NCBI RefSeq assembly: GCF_026212465.1
Contig: NC_080053.1
Span: forward strand, 6,881,766-6,945,765
Source of the DNA: Amaranthus tricolor
Lineage: Eukaryota; Streptophyta; Magnoliopsida; Caryophyllales; Amaranthaceae
Reading direction: 5' to 3'
DNA: 64,000 bases
Program-made: the position numbers and the translations under genes
Notes under the pieces: model-generated
What the model was told of the DNA's origin: nothing
The model's input: only the letters and a program-made list of their open reading frames with translations
Database searches by the model: none
In this document: positions 1-10,175 of the stretch, in pieces
How the letters are laid out: each line of letters starts with the position of its first letter
Position numbering within the stretch: position 1 is the stretch's first letter

Positions 1-438
1 TATGCTCGAACGAGCAGTGCTCCTGTACCATTTCTGTTTGCTCTCCTTTTGTTGCCTTGTTCGAACAACACTCCTTCCAATGTCTAGACTCGTTCAAGGC
101 AAGGCTCCACACCCTTAGTGAAGCCTTAAACGCCCCACATCGATCACTTCATTGATCGTTCCAAACACTAATTCACTTACATACGACACATCCCAAAGTC
201 CTTCTCCAAAGTACAAGCTAAGGCGTGTTCAATGAAGAGATCAAATTCATCATATTATTAAGAGTTTTGGCACTTGCACTAACAGGCATATTCAAAAATT
301 CTCCATGATATCTTTTACCATAGTAAAAAGTCTAAAACAATTAAGAATATCTAGAAAGCAAAAGTGTTAGAAAGTATCTAAAAAACGGCTTACTTTTGTA
401 AAAAACTACATAAAATATTTATTTTTGTTATCAAAGAG
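1..438. other. intergenic, no gene recognised
   Basis: No open reading frame or RNA gene with support is seen here. The stretch is moderately AT-rich and ends in the target-site copy (431-438) of the hAT element that follows. It could be the end of an older repeat, but I do not recognise one. Confidence 0.4.
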
Positions 439-1278
439 TAGGGGTGTTCAAAAGTACCCCACCCGTCCGACCCGACGGCGGGTCAAAAAATAAAAATAAA
501 TTAGAAACTCCGGGTCGGATCATGGGCTGATTTCAAATTGATCCGGGTACCCGTTAATGACCCGCTTAATAGTTAATATATATAGTTATTTTTTTAGGGT
601 TTTCATTTCACTTTCCTAGTCGTTTTCTTTACATCTTCCATTCTTCCTTTACATCTTCCTACTCAGAACCATTTCAAAGTCCCAGCCGTTTTCTTCTCAT
701 CTTCCTTTACATCTCCCTTATTTCATAGTGAGAATCCTAGTATGAACTTTGTTGGGAAACTATTCAGATTGCAGAACTATAGAAATCCTAGCCCTATTGC
801 TACTGCATTAAAAATTGCAAAATATCTTCAAATTATTATCACCTTACACAAAAATAACTAAATTTCAACAAGAATAAAAGATCAAAATGTTCAGAAATAG
901 AATCATGTAAGATTTTTTATATAGAAGATGTATACCAACATAAGCAAAAAGAACACAGTAAACAGCCGCAAATATTGGCAAAGGTATTGAAGTAAGGAGT
1001 GCCCCAAATTTTCCTATTAAACAGAGGATCAAAATCACCACATCAAAATCTCCATCTCCTTTATTTCTTTAAATTTATTAAAATAATCAAAAAATAAAAA
1101 TCGGGTACCCGGTGTCCCGACCCGTCTTATTCGGGTACCCAAAAACCGGGTACCCGCATCAAATAGGCTGGGATATGTGCCGTTAAAAAAGATACCCGGC
1201 TTTCCGGGTACCCGATTAGCCGGGTACCCGATTAGCTGGCTACCCGGTTAGCCGGGTACCCGGTAATGAACACCGCTA
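439..1278. mobile_element. non-autonomous hAT-type element
   Basis: The element starts TAGGGGTGTTCA and ends TGAACACCGCTA, whose reverse complement is TAGCGGTGTTCA, so the 12-bp terminal inverted repeats differ at one base. It is flanked by the 8-bp direct repeat TCAAAGAG at 431-438 and 1279-1286, the target-site length expected for hAT transposons. The interior (840 bp in total) has no transposase reading frame, so it would need an enzyme supplied in trans. Both subterminal regions are crowded with GGGTACCC/CCCGAC-like motifs, especially 1105-1262, resembling the subterminal repeats that hAT transposases bind. The family assignment rests on termini and target duplication only. Confidence 0.8.
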
Positions 1279-1286
1279 TCAAAGAG

Positions 1287-1635
1287 TACCTATTAACGAA
1301 ATCCATCCAAATTCCGTTTTCTTTTTTCATGTGCAAATCACGTGATTAGGTTTAATATATTCCAATTCCAATTCTTTTCCAGCTTCCGGCATACATTCAA
1401 ATGGAACCCTAAATTAAAAAATTGCCCTTCTTCTTCTCTATTAAAATGATATGCTCAAGCTTTGAAATTTGTATTTCTTCATCTATACTTTAAATTGTTC
1501 ATCTACTTATCTCATTTGTATTAAATGGCGTCAAAATCTACAAGTAATTTGAATGGAGATTTATGTCCAATTTAAGTGAAGTAAATCAAATTTCAAAACA
1601 AATAAAAACTTACCTGCAAATGGCGAATTGAAATG
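1287..1635. other. intergenic, no gene recognised
   Basis: AT-rich plant intergenic sequence between the hAT element and the Sirevirus. Nothing convincing is coded here. The last five bases before the Sirevirus (1636-1640, GAGAT) are its target-site duplication. Confidence 0.4.
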
Positions 1636-1640
1636 GAGAT

Positions 1641-2885
1641 TGTTGGCCTCTTAAGGTTTTGATGATGACTTTACTTTTAAATAAACAAACATATTTTAGA
1701 GATTGTTTTGTAGGTATATATCCGATTTAATGTGAATCGTTGATGAAGCCTATGACTTGATTCGTGGAAGATGTACATGTCTCAAATATCCAAGAAGTTG
1801 GGAAATTGCTCTGGAAAACAGACTGCTGTTCCTAGAGTTAAAGTTCTGACGAATGTTGAAGCTGGAGACAGTACACTGTTCCTACGTAGCAGGTCTGAAG
1901 AATAGCATCGACTGGAAAATTGCGAATACTTTATTTTCTGTTTTTAAGTTGATGTAATGGTTTAGAATTAATTTAATTGCTTAAATTAATTAGTAAGTTA
2001 ATTGGCAAATCTATTTTTAGGTTTTCTAAAAATAGCCCAAGACTTTTTCTTAATTAGATTTAGATCTCCTATTTTTTAGGATCTTATGTTTTAAACTCCT
2101 ATGCTATTTTTAGCATTAAGGAAACTGATTTTTCTTTGAGCAAATAACAGCCGGACACTTTCATAATTCCACCACCTTTTGTTTTGAGAACGTGGGGGTA
2201 GTGGAGGTATGTGTGAGATAGTGGACGTTATGCTTATGGTAACTGCTGGCTGTTCCCTCTATAAATAGAAGGGACTTTGCTCGAATCAAAAATCAATCCT
2301 TTTAGGATTCAAGAGTGTCCATTAAAGGGAGATCATCTTAAGAAAAATATTTTCAGTTTTCCAATGCCAATTAATTTATATTTTTCTTAAGTAATTATTT
2401 TAATTCTTATCATCTTGAGAAATGGCCTTGTAAAGGGTAATTGAGTGTTTTGTTGTAATTAGACTTATGGGAAGTCTAAGGAAATAGAGAATAGAATCGA
2501 GAGAAGAGAAAGAGAAGGAGAGAAGAGAAGAGAAGAGAAGAGAAGAGAAGTGGGCCTAAGTAGAGAAGCTTTGAGTAAAGCATTTAGAGAATTGAGAAGC
2601 TTCAAGTGAAGCAAACATTGTTTTGTGTAATTGTAACTAATTGCCTAAACATAGTGAGAATTTTGAAATCCCGGGGGGTCGTGGTTTTTCCTTCTTATTA
2701 GGCCAAGAAGGTTTCCACGTAAAATCTTTGTCTCCTTTATTATTTTTCTTTTCGTTTTTAAGTTTAAGTTTTTGTCCTTTACTTAATATAATTCCGCAAA
2801 AATTAGAGGCAAAAATCTTAAACCTACTACACAACAATTCACCCCCCCCTCTTGTTGCATTCGATCATCCATTAATATTACTACA
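1641..2885 (+). repeat. 5' LTR of the Sirevirus element
   Basis: The LTR begins TGTTGG and ends ACTACA, and is repeated almost perfectly at 10988-12247. A TATA box (TATAAATA, 2260-2267) lies in a GC-richer promoter-like stretch, so transcription should start near 2290-2300. A purine-only GAGAA microsatellite at about 2516-2549 and a poly-C run of 8 (2842-2849) sit near the 3' end. A reading frame crossing the LTR at 2641 is not considered coding because the 3' LTR carries it too. Confidence 0.93.
2260..2267 (+). promoter_or_regulatory. TATA box of the Sirevirus 5' LTR
   Basis: TATAAATA at offset 619 in the LTR. The same motif is at the identical offset in the 3' LTR (11607-11614). It is the likely core promoter for the genomic RNA. 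Confidence 0.7.
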
Positions 2886-2887
2886 AT

Positions 2888-2900
2888 TGGTATCAGAGCC
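2888..2900 (+). promoter_or_regulatory. primer binding site, initiator tRNA-Met
   Basis: TGGTATCAGAGCC lies two bases after the 5' LTR end and is complementary to the 3' end of plant initiator tRNA-Met, the usual primer of plant copia elements. Confidence 0.92.
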
Positions 2901-2954
2901 CTGTTCCTCATTTAATCAGGAAACCCTAAGAGCAGTATCCTGTTCCCTGTCAAG

Positions 2955-4769
2955 ATGTTGAAGATGAACGAACGCATGGAAGAAGGTTACTCTACACAAA
3001 GGCCACCTATGTTTGATGGGAAATTTTATACCTATTGGAAAAATAGAATGGAAATATTCATAAAGGCTGAAAATTACCAAGTATGGAGAGTTATTGAAAT
3101 TGGAGACTTTGAGGTGACGACCATCAACTCCAATAACGAAGTAATCCCAAAGCCAATCACTGATTATGAAAAGGAAGACTTTCAAAAGATGGAGATGAAC
3201 GCTCTCGCTATCAAGTTACTTCACTGTGGGCTTGGTCCAAATGAGCACAATCGAATTATGGGTTGCAAAACCGCAAAACAGATTTGGGACCTGCTCGAAG
3301 TTACCCATGAAGGTACTAGTGAAGTAAAGAGATCCAAGATTGATTTGCTGATGTCCAAATATGAAAGATTCGTAATGGAACCTAGGGAAAACATTCAAGA
3401 AATGCTCACTAGGTTCACAAATATTACGAATGAGTTAGTCTCTCTTGGTAGAATCATTCCCGTTGATGAACAAGTTAGAAAAGTACTTAGGAGTCTTCCT
3501 CAAGACGAACGCTGGAGAGCAAAGGTTACAGCCATCCAGGAGTCCAAAGATTTCACCAAGTTCAATTTGGAAGAGCTGGCTGGTTCCCTAATGACCCATG
3601 AATTGCATTTGGGAACAGCTGACAGTTCCCGAAACAAAGGACTGGCTCTAGCAGCTGATGATAGCGATGAATCAGAAACTGATGAAGAGGAAGCAGCACT
3701 GTTGGCTCGAAAATTCAAAAAATTCTTCAGGAACAGAAGGTATGGTAATCAAAGGAATAACAAAGAGAAGGGAACACCGAACTTGAAGACAAACTTTGAA
3801 TGCCATAAGTGTGGGAGCACTGAACACTTCATCAAGGATTGCCCTCAATGGAAAAATGAGAAGGGCAAGGGAAAAGCAAGAGAAGTTGGAAGACAATATA
3901 AGAAGGGAAACTTCAAAACAGATTTTAGAAAAGCAATGATAGCAGCTTGGGGAGATACGGAGAGCGAGGCTGAGACAGAAGCTACAATGGAAGAGGAAAC
4001 AGCAAACCTATGTCTCATGGCATCTCATGAAGAATCCAAAGAAAAAGAGGTAATGTCTTCTGGTCCATCTCCTAAACATCTGTCCAACATAAGTAAGAAT
4101 AAACTAATTGAACTGCTTTTAGAGACACAAGAAAAGCTAGATGAAAAAACAGCTAAGTGTCTCCAAATTGAGAAAGATCTTAACTTAAGTGAAGATCATA
4201 TCTCATATCTAAACTCCTTTAGAATCGATGTGCAAAGTAAATTTTTTGATTTGCTAGATAAGAATATCATTTTGAAAGAGCAGTTGGAGAAATTAAAACA
4301 GGAATTTATCACTCTTAATATTGAATTGAATCAAAGCAAATTGTTAGGATTAAAATCGGTTGAAAATGATAAAACCACTCACGTGGTTAGCACTGAATTT
4401 CAAAAAATGAAATCAAAATTAGAATCCTACGAAATTGAAAATGAAAATTTGAAAAATAAAATAAACTTAAGAGGAAAAGGGAAAATCAATGAAATTCCCA
4501 AATGGATTCTAAATGCTAAAACCAAAAGTAAAGAAGGTCTAGGCTATATAAGGAATGATAAAAAGAAAAAGTTCTATGTAGATCTCCCTAGTAGCAAAAT
4601 ATGTTCCTTCTGTGGTAAAAGTGGACACCTAAAACATCAATGTATAAAGAGGGAACAGCATGTCAAAGCAAATAAAAATTATGTCGAACGTACATGGATT
4701 AAGAAATGTGATTCAAATATTGTCGACAAGGAACCCAAGGATGAATGGGTTCCTGCACCTAACCATTAG
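2955..4769 (+). CDS. gag: Sirevirus Gag (nucleocapsid) protein
   Basis: 604 aa, from ATG 2955, 55 bases after the primer site, to TAG 4767-4769. Gag forms the cytoplasmic virus-like particle that packages element RNA. Residues about 15-220 match the copia gag (UBN2-type) fold, with WKNRMEIFIKA near the start. A CCHC zinc knuckle (C-x2-C-x4-H-x4-C) begins at 3801, and a second CCHC motif begins at 4602. Residues about 370-510 are rich in Glu, Lys and Leu and likely form coiled coils. The frame continues into pol after the TAG, so pol needs stop readthrough, reinitiation or splicing. Gag itself looks intact. Confidence 0.93.
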   Translation: MLKMNERMEEGYSTQRPPMFDGKFYTYWKNRMEIFIKAENYQVWRVIEIGDFEVTTINSNNEVIPKPITDYEKEDFQKMEMNALAIKLLHCGLGPNEHNRIMGCKTAKQIWDLLEVTHEGTSEVKRSKIDLLMSKYERFVMEPRENIQEMLTRFTNITNELVSLGRIIPVDEQVRKVLRSLPQDERWRAKVTAIQESKDFTKFNLEELAGSLMTHELHLGTADSSRNKGLALAADDSDESETDEEEAALLARKFKKFFRNRRYGNQRNNKEKGTPNLKTNFECHKCGSTEHFIKDCPQWKNEKGKGKAREVGRQYKKGNFKTDFRKAMIAAWGDTESEAETEATMEEETANLCLMASHEESKEKEVMSSGPSPKHLSNISKNKLIELLLETQEKLDEKTAKCLQIEKDLNLSEDHISYLNSFRIDVQSKFFDLLDKNIILKEQLEKLKQEFITLNIELNQSKLLGLKSVENDKTTHVVSTEFQKMKSKLESYEIENENLKNKINLRGKGKINEIPKWILNAKTKSKEGLGYIRNDKKKKFYVDLPSSKICSFCGKSGHLKHQCIKREQHVKANKNYVERTWIKKCDSNIVDKEPKDEWVPAPNH

Positions 4770-6320
4770 TTTGCTTTGCAGGTTCAAGTGAGGGGGAACA
4801 ACTCATGGTATCTCGACAGTGGGTGTTCCAAGCACATGACGGGTGACAAATCTAAATTTCTCTCACTTGAAGCCTATGATGGGGGAACAGTAACCTTCGG
4901 TGACAACATGAAGGGTGAGATAATCGCCAAAGGAAAGGTTGGAAGGTCTAGTTCCCATGCCATTGATAATGTATTTTTAGTCGAGAATTTAAAACACAAT
5001 TTGTTAAGTATTTCTCAATTTTGCGACAAAGGTAACTCTGTTAAGTTTACTTCTGAAAAATGCATAATTTCTAGGAACAGTACAGGAGACCCTGTGCTGG
5101 AGGGAATCAGAAAAGGGAACACCTATGTGGTGGACCTGGACACTGTTCCCAGAAACAGTCTAACGTGTTTAAGTGTTATTGAAGAAGACCCACTTCTTTG
5201 GCACAAGCGTCTAGGTCATGCTAGTTATTCATTGATTAACACTTTAAGATCAAAAGACCTAGTAAGAGGATTACCTGCAATAAAATTTCTTAAAAATGAA
5301 GTTTGTGATCCTTGTGCTAAAGGAAAACAAGTGCGGTCATCCTTTAAATCAAAGAACGTTGTGACTACCACTAGACCATTAGAATTAATTCATATGGATT
5401 TATGTGGACCAATGAGAACACAAAGCCGTAGTGGCAAAAAGTATGTATTTGTTGTTGTTGATGATTACAGTAGATTTACTTGGACATTATTTTTGGCAAG
5501 CAAAGATGAAGCTTTTGATGAGTTTGTTTCCTTTGCTAATAAAACGCAAAAATCTACCAATAATCAAATTGTTCACATTAGGTCTGATCATGGAAAAGAA
5601 TTTGAAAATTCAAACTTCATGAATTATTGCAATGAACATGGCATAAATCACAATTTTTCCGCACCTAGAACACCACAACAAAATGGTGTGGTAGAAAGGA
5701 AAAATAGGACTTTAGAAGAAATGGCAAGGACCATGTTGATTGCTAGTGGTCTACCTAGGAATTTTTGGGCAGAAGCCGTTAACACTGCATGCTATATATT
5801 GAATCGTGTACTAATTAGACCAATCACTTCAAAGACACCCTATGAATTACTTAAGGGTGTTAAACCAAATATTTCCTATTTTCGTGTGTTTGGATGCAAA
5901 TGTTTTGTACATGTTAATGGAAAACGAAATTTGGGTAAATTTGATGAAAGAAGTGATGAGGCAGTGTTTCTTGGTTATTCATCACAAAGCAAAGCTTACA
6001 GAGTATATAATAAGAGAACAATGAGTGTAGAAGAGTCTGTTCACATAATCTTTGATGAAACTAACTTTTCAACAAGTGAACAGGAAACAAGTAATATTAA
6101 AATAGGTCTTGCAAATTTGGAAGATGAAGATGAAGGAATAAAAGTGCAAGATCGAGGAACAGCAAGCGAACAGTCGATACAAGAAGAGGCAGAAGAAACT
6201 GACCAAATCCAGGAACTGCCAGCACAACAGGACCAGCAGACTGTTCCCAATCCAGCTGTTCCCACAGATGAGCAAAATGATCCAGTAGCTGAACAGAATG
6301 TCAATCAAGTTGCTGAATAA
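4770..6320 (+). CDS. pol: Sirevirus Pol, protease and integrase part
   Basis: This is the same frame as gag, directly after its TAG, with no AUG start, so it is probably made as a fusion. The aspartic protease signature DSGCSKHMTG has its Asp at 4815. The GAG-pre-integrase zinc site follows (WHKRLGH near 5200, then CDPCAKGK). The integrase core then shows HMDLCGP, VVDDYSRFTW, RSDHGKEF and the glutamate in NGVVERKN. After the core comes an acidic and Gln-rich linker (about 6110-6317). A TAA at 6318-6320 ends the frame before RT. Copia pol is normally one continuous frame through RNase H, so this stop is probably a nonsense mutation rather than a natural end. Confidence 0.9.
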   Translation, partial: FALQVQVRGNNSWYLDSGCSKHMTGDKSKFLSLEAYDGGTVTFGDNMKGEIIAKGKVGRSSSHAIDNVFLVENLKHNLLSISQFCDKGNSVKFTSEKCIISRNSTGDPVLEGIRKGNTYVVDLDTVPRNSLTCLSVIEEDPLLWHKRLGHASYSLINTLRSKDLVRGLPAIKFLKNEVCDPCAKGKQVRSSFKSKNVVTTTRPLELIHMDLCGPMRTQSRSGKKYVFVVVDDYSRFTWTLFLASKDEAFDEFVSFANKTQKSTNNQIVHIRSDHGKEFENSNFMNYCNEHGINHNFSAPRTPQQNGVVERKNRTLEEMARTMLIASGLPRNFWAEAVNTACYILNRVLIRPITSKTPYELLKGVKPNISYFRVFGCKCFVHVNGKRNLGKFDERSDEAVFLGYSSQSKAYRVYNKRTMSVEESVHIIFDETNFSTSEQETSNIKIGLANLEDEDEGIKVQDRGTASEQSIQEEAEETDQIQELPAQQDQQTVPNPAVPTDEQNDPVAEQNVNQVAE

Positions 6321-8006
6321 GAACATGCTCCTGTTCCTTCAAGAGAATTTGTGCCTAAACCTTGGAAGTATCAAAGATATCATACTCTTGATTCAATTGT
6401 AAGTGATATAAATAAGGGAACACAAACTAGATCTCAATTGAGAAACTTTTGTGCACACTTTGCGTTCCTATCATCACTTGAACCAAAAAATCACGAGGAA
6501 GCTTTAAAGGATTCCGATTGGATAGTTGCCATGCAAGATGAACTAAATGAGTTTGAGAGAAATAAAGTGTGGCACTTGGAACCCAAACCGAAAAACAAGA
6601 AAGTTATTGGTTTGAAATGGGTATTTCGGAATAAGCTTGATGAGCATGGTATAATTGTTAGAAATAAAGCTAGACTTGTGGTTAAAGGTTATAATCAACA
6701 AGAAGGTATTGATTACACTGAGACTTTTGCTCCAGTAGCAAGGTTAGAGGCTATCCGAATCTTAATTTCTTTTGCTGCATTTATGAATTTTAAGCTACAT
6801 CAAATGGATGTGAAATGTGCTTTTTTGAATGGTTATCTTGATGAAGAAGTTTTTGTGGAAAAACCCCCAGGTTTTGAGAATACCTCTTGTCCTAATCATG
6901 TCTACAAGCTTGACAAAGCCCTATATGGCTTGAAGCAAGCACCTAGGCAATGGTACGAAAGACTTTCAAAGTTTTTGATTCAAAATAACTTTGTAAGAGG
7001 AAAAATCGACAAAACCTTGTTCTTTAAGAATAAAGGTTCTCATATTTTGGTTGTTCAAATTTATGTTGATGATATTATTTTTGGTGCTACTAATGATTTA
7101 TTATGTAAAGAATTTGCTAACCTTATGGGTACAGAATTTGAAATGAGCATGATGGGAGAATTAAATTTCTTTCTTGGTTTGCAAATTAAACAAACTGAAA
7201 ATGGTATTTTCATTCATCAACAAAAATACATCAAAGAACTTCTTAAGAAATATGGACTAAATAATGCAAAAACCAATCACACACCTATGGCTACCAATGT
7301 TAGACTAGATGAAGACCTAAATGGGAACAATGTAGATCAAACCATGTATAGAGGCATGATAGGTTCTTTATTGTATCTAACTGCAAGTAGACCTGATATT
7401 TCTTTTAGTGTTGGTTTATGTGCTAGATTTCAATCAAATCCTAAAGAATCACATCTCACTGCAGTCAAACGAATTTTGAGATATTTAAAGGGAACAGACG
7501 ACTTGTCCCTATTTTATCCTAAAAGTGATGTTTATGATTTAAAAGGTTTTAGTGATGCAGATTATGCAGGTGATCTTGTTAATAGAAAAAGTACATCAGG
7601 TATGGTACAATATCTTGGCTTATGTTTAGTTTCATGGAGTTCCAAGAAACAAAACACAGTTGCATTATCCACTGCAGAAGCTGAATACGTAGCAGCAGCA
7701 GCCTGCTGTTCCCAAATGCTTTGGATAAAACAGCAACTTAGAGATTTTGGTATTAAAGTTGAATGCATTCCTATTTATTGTGACAATACCAGTGCCATAT
7801 GTATATCCAAAGATCCAGTGCATCATTCACGTGCTAAACATATACATATTAGACATCATTTTCTTAAAGATAATGTAGAACACAAAAATATTGTATTGAA
7901 GCATGTTAACACAAATGAACAAGTTGCAGATATTCTGACCAAACCACTTCCTAGGGAACAATATGAAAAGATGAGATTGGAACTTGGTATGATCAAGCTC
8001 CACTAA
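6321..8006 (+). CDS. pol: Sirevirus Pol, reverse transcriptase and RNase H part
   Basis: In frame with the protease-integrase segment, separated from it only by TAA 6318-6320. RT begins with the copia-typical [11 protein letters not shown] region, followed by [22 protein letters not shown] and the catalytic YVDD at 7062-7073. RNase H follows with ADYAGD, KSTSG and STAEAEYVA near 7675. The frame ends at TAA 8004-8006. All expected motifs are present and, apart from the upstream stop, no frameshift is seen. The enzyme copies element RNA into cDNA in the particle. If the TAA is not read through, this copy cannot make RT itself, but could be mobilised in trans. Confidence 0.9.
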   Translation, partial: EHAPVPSREFVPKPWKYQRYHTLDSIVSDINKGTQTRSQLRNFCAHFAFLSSLEPKNHEEALKDSDWIVAMQDELNEFERNKVWHLEPKPKNKKVIGLKWVFRNKLDEHGIIVRNKARLVVKGYNQQEGIDYTETFAPVARLEAIRILISFAAFMNFKLHQMDVKCAFLNGYLDEEVFVEKPPGFENTSCPNHVYKLDKALYGLKQAPRQWYERLSKFLIQNNFVRGKIDKTLFFKNKGSHILVVQIYVDDIIFGATNDLLCKEFANLMGTEFEMSMMGELNFFLGLQIKQTENGIFIHQQKYIKELLKKYGLNNAKTNHTPMATNVRLDEDLNGNNVDQTMYRGMIGSLLYLTASRPDISFSVGLCARFQSNPKESHLTAVKRILRYLKGTDDLSLFYPKSDVYDLKGFSDADYAGDLVNRKSTSGMVQYLGLCLVSWSSKKQNTVALSTAEAEYVAAAACCSQMLWIKQQLRDFGIKVECIPIYCDNTSAICISKDPVHHSRAKHIHIRHHFLKDNVEHKNIVLKHVNTNEQVADILTKPLPREQYEKMRLELGMIKLH

Positions 8007-8489
8007 AGTTAGTTGCATATATTTCCCTTTGAAGCATTATGAGAATGAAGAGGTCAGGAATCAATCTCAAAATCTTGATTGAAAATCAATTATTGCATGG
8101 ATCAGGTAAACACGTAATGAAGTTTGTACTATGAATGTTTTTACGTTTGCATGTTGTTAATTCAAACAGACCAATGCAATATGTTCATTATTTTCTCCAT
8201 AATATTTCATAAACTTTTCATATTATATCATCACATTGTTTGGAAATTAGTACAGCCAACTTAAAATTAAAACTAATGGGAAACGGTTTTTAATAACCAA
8301 AATACACAATCCTTCCATATCTAATGCATTGATGAAAAGGCTTTGATGAGATGGGACGTTTGATAACTATCAACTCTCTTTAAAAAGCCCTCACTACATC
8401 ACAATCACTCAAACCGTCATTCTTCTCCCTCCTCACAAACCGTCACAAGAAACTGTCCTTCTTCTCCCTCAAACCTTCAACACTCAACC
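8007..8489 (+). other. spacer between pol and ORF3, possible leader/promoter of ORF3
   Basis: Noncoding. The 3' part looks like a plant 5' leader: a TATA-like TTTAAAAAG near 8380 followed by about 100 bases of C/A/T-rich, G-poor sequence with a repeated CTTCTCCCTC block before the ORF3 ATG at 8490. An internal promoter or subgenomic RNA for ORF3 is an inference. Confidence 0.4.
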
Positions 8490-10175
8490 ATGAAAACTCC
8501 CAAATCAAGCAAGAAAACATCAAAATCTGGAAAGAAAGCGTCCTCATCCCACCAAAACATCCAGCCGACACCCTTACAAGTTGTTCATCCATCCCCATTG
8601 TTAAAAGATGCACCACCACCAACACCCTCACAAGAAACCACTGACAATGCTCGACCAAAACGCAAATCATTCACACCAAGAGGTGAATCATCATCCCAAA
8701 CTGCCAAACGTTTGAAGCAAGTCGACCCAAATAGTGCCGAGGAGATTGCTAAAGAGATGACTGTTGGATTTGGGGTTGACAAATTCTGGTATGACTCTAC
8801 TTACTTTCCACAACTCCATGACATTTTAAAATTTCAAGAATGGGAAGGTTTGATGACTGAATATTGTTGCAATTCTCTCTTCCCAAATATCATGAGAGAG
8901 TTTATTTCAAATTTTTCAAATGATTGTGGTAAGTGTTCCAGTGTGGTTAGGAACATTAAAATAGAGTTTAATAGTGCTTTATTGGCAGAATGGTTTAAAA
9001 TTTCGAATGTAGGGTTTGATACATACAGTATTGGTGCTAAGATAGTTTTCTCTGGGATAAATGAAAAAACAATCTTTAAGTTTTTAGGGGTTGAACAGAA
9101 AAGGGGTAAAATCAGTCACAATGTGTTGTCCCCATTGCATAAATTACTTTATAATGTAGCACGAAGATTCATCTTGCCCCGAAATTCCAAAAGGAGTGAG
9201 GTGAGTCTGCGTGATGCAACTCTGATTTATTGCATGGATAATCAAATCAAAATCAATTTTCCATCTTTAATGATTTCGCATTTGTCTGACTGTATAGAAA
9301 AGAAAAATGTTGTAGGGTATGGGGGGCTGTTAACTTGGATTTTCCGTAAATTTGGTGTGCCATTGGATGGGTTGGAGTACCCAATGGGACCAAATATGAA
9401 GATTGGTGCTCGTTGTTTGAAAAACTTGCATTTGAGAGTGACTGATGAGGGGGTATTAATAAATGACTTAGAAGAAGTTGTTTTTGTTGGTTCTGATGAT
9501 GAAGAAGTAGAAGAAGAAGAAGAAGAAGAGGAGGTTGAAAAAGAAATAAAAATAAAGAAAGAAAAAGGAATTGAAAAAGAAAAAGAAAAAGAAAAGGAAG
9601 AAGAAGAAAAAGAAGAAGTAAAACAAGGGCCTGTTCCCAGTGAAGCAGAAAACAAGGGGGAACAGGAAGAGGAGACTAAAGTTGAGGGGGAACAAGGAGA
9701 AAAGGAAGGAGATTCCAGTGATGAGGAGGTCGTGATTGCTAAGCTGAGGAAGGGTAAAGCCACTCAGAGGAAGAGTAGGAGGCTTGCTTCAAAGGGTAAG
9801 GCAGTAAAGGTTGATGATGTTACTTCAAAAACCATTCCTGAGCCTACTTCATATGACCCTCCTTCTCCCAAGCCAACCACTCCACCACCAACTCAAACCT
9901 TATCACCACCTCCATCACCCATTCACTTCACACCACCACCATTTCCATCCTCTCCTGGTGTTGGTTGTGCTGACCCTACTCCTACAGCATCTTCAGACTC
10001 CATCCTTTCAAAACTCCTTGATCTACAGTCTCAATTCATTGCATTTCAGGATGAAACTCGTGTCTCGCTTGCTTCTATTGTGGATCAGCTAAACCAAATG
10101 GAACAACGCCTTGGTGCCAAGCTGGACACAGTGGAGGTGCAGACTGAGTACATTGATGAAGAGACTGACCCTTGA
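8490..10175 (+). CDS. Sirevirus third ORF (env-position), unknown function
   Basis: 561 aa from ATG 8490 to TGA 10173-10175, after pol, where SIRE-lineage elements carry an extra ORF often called env-like. Residues 1-80 are Ser/Thr/Pro/Lys-rich. Residues about 85-310 form a compact, probably folded domain of the kind annotated in plants as putative plant transposon protein. Residues about 325-410 are an extreme Glu/Lys tract, about 440-495 are Pro-rich, and about 505-550 have heptad-like spacing suggesting a coiled coil. I see no signal peptide or convincing transmembrane segment, which argues against a true envelope glycoprotein. The frame is intact. The function is not known. Confidence 0.8.
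   Translation: MKTPKSSKKTSKSGKKASSSHQNIQPTPLQVVHPSPLLKDAPPPTPSQETTDNARPKRKSFTPRGESSSQTAKRLKQVDPNSAEEIAKEMTVGFGVDKFWYDSTYFPQLHDILKFQEWEGLMTEYCCNSLFPNIMREFISNFSNDCGKCSSVVRNIKIEFNSALLAEWFKISNVGFDTYSIGAKIVFSGINEKTIFKFLGVEQKRGKISHNVLSPLHKLLYNVARRFILPRNSKRSEVSLRDATLIYCMDNQIKINFPSLMISHLSDCIEKKNVVGYGGLLTWIFRKFGVPLDGLEYPMGPNMKIGARCLKNLHLRVTDEGVLINDLEEVVFVGSDDEEVEEEEEEEEVEKEIKIKKEKGIEKEKEKEKEEEEKEEVKQGPVPSEAENKGEQEEETKVEGEQGEKEGDSSDEEVVIAKLRKGKATQRKSRRLASKGKAVKVDDVTSKTIPEPTSYDPPSPKPTTPPPTQTLSPPPSPIHFTPPPFPSSPGVGCADPTPTASSDSILSKLLDLQSQFIAFQDETRVSLASIVDQLNQMEQRLGAKLDTVEVQTEYIDEETDP

Noticed and set aside
2888..2900. tRNA gene suggested by tRNA-Met complementarity (also 46687, 57666)
   Set aside because: Only the 12-13-base primer site is present, without a cloverleaf or internal promoter boxes.
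2641..2961. 106-codon frame across the Sirevirus 5' LTR end
   Set aside because: Mirrored in the 3' LTR at 11988 and overlapping the primer site; it is LTR sequence, not a gene.
9242..9763. 173-codon Ser/Phe-rich antisense frame
   Set aside because: Shadow of the Glu/Lys tract of the Sirevirus ORF3.
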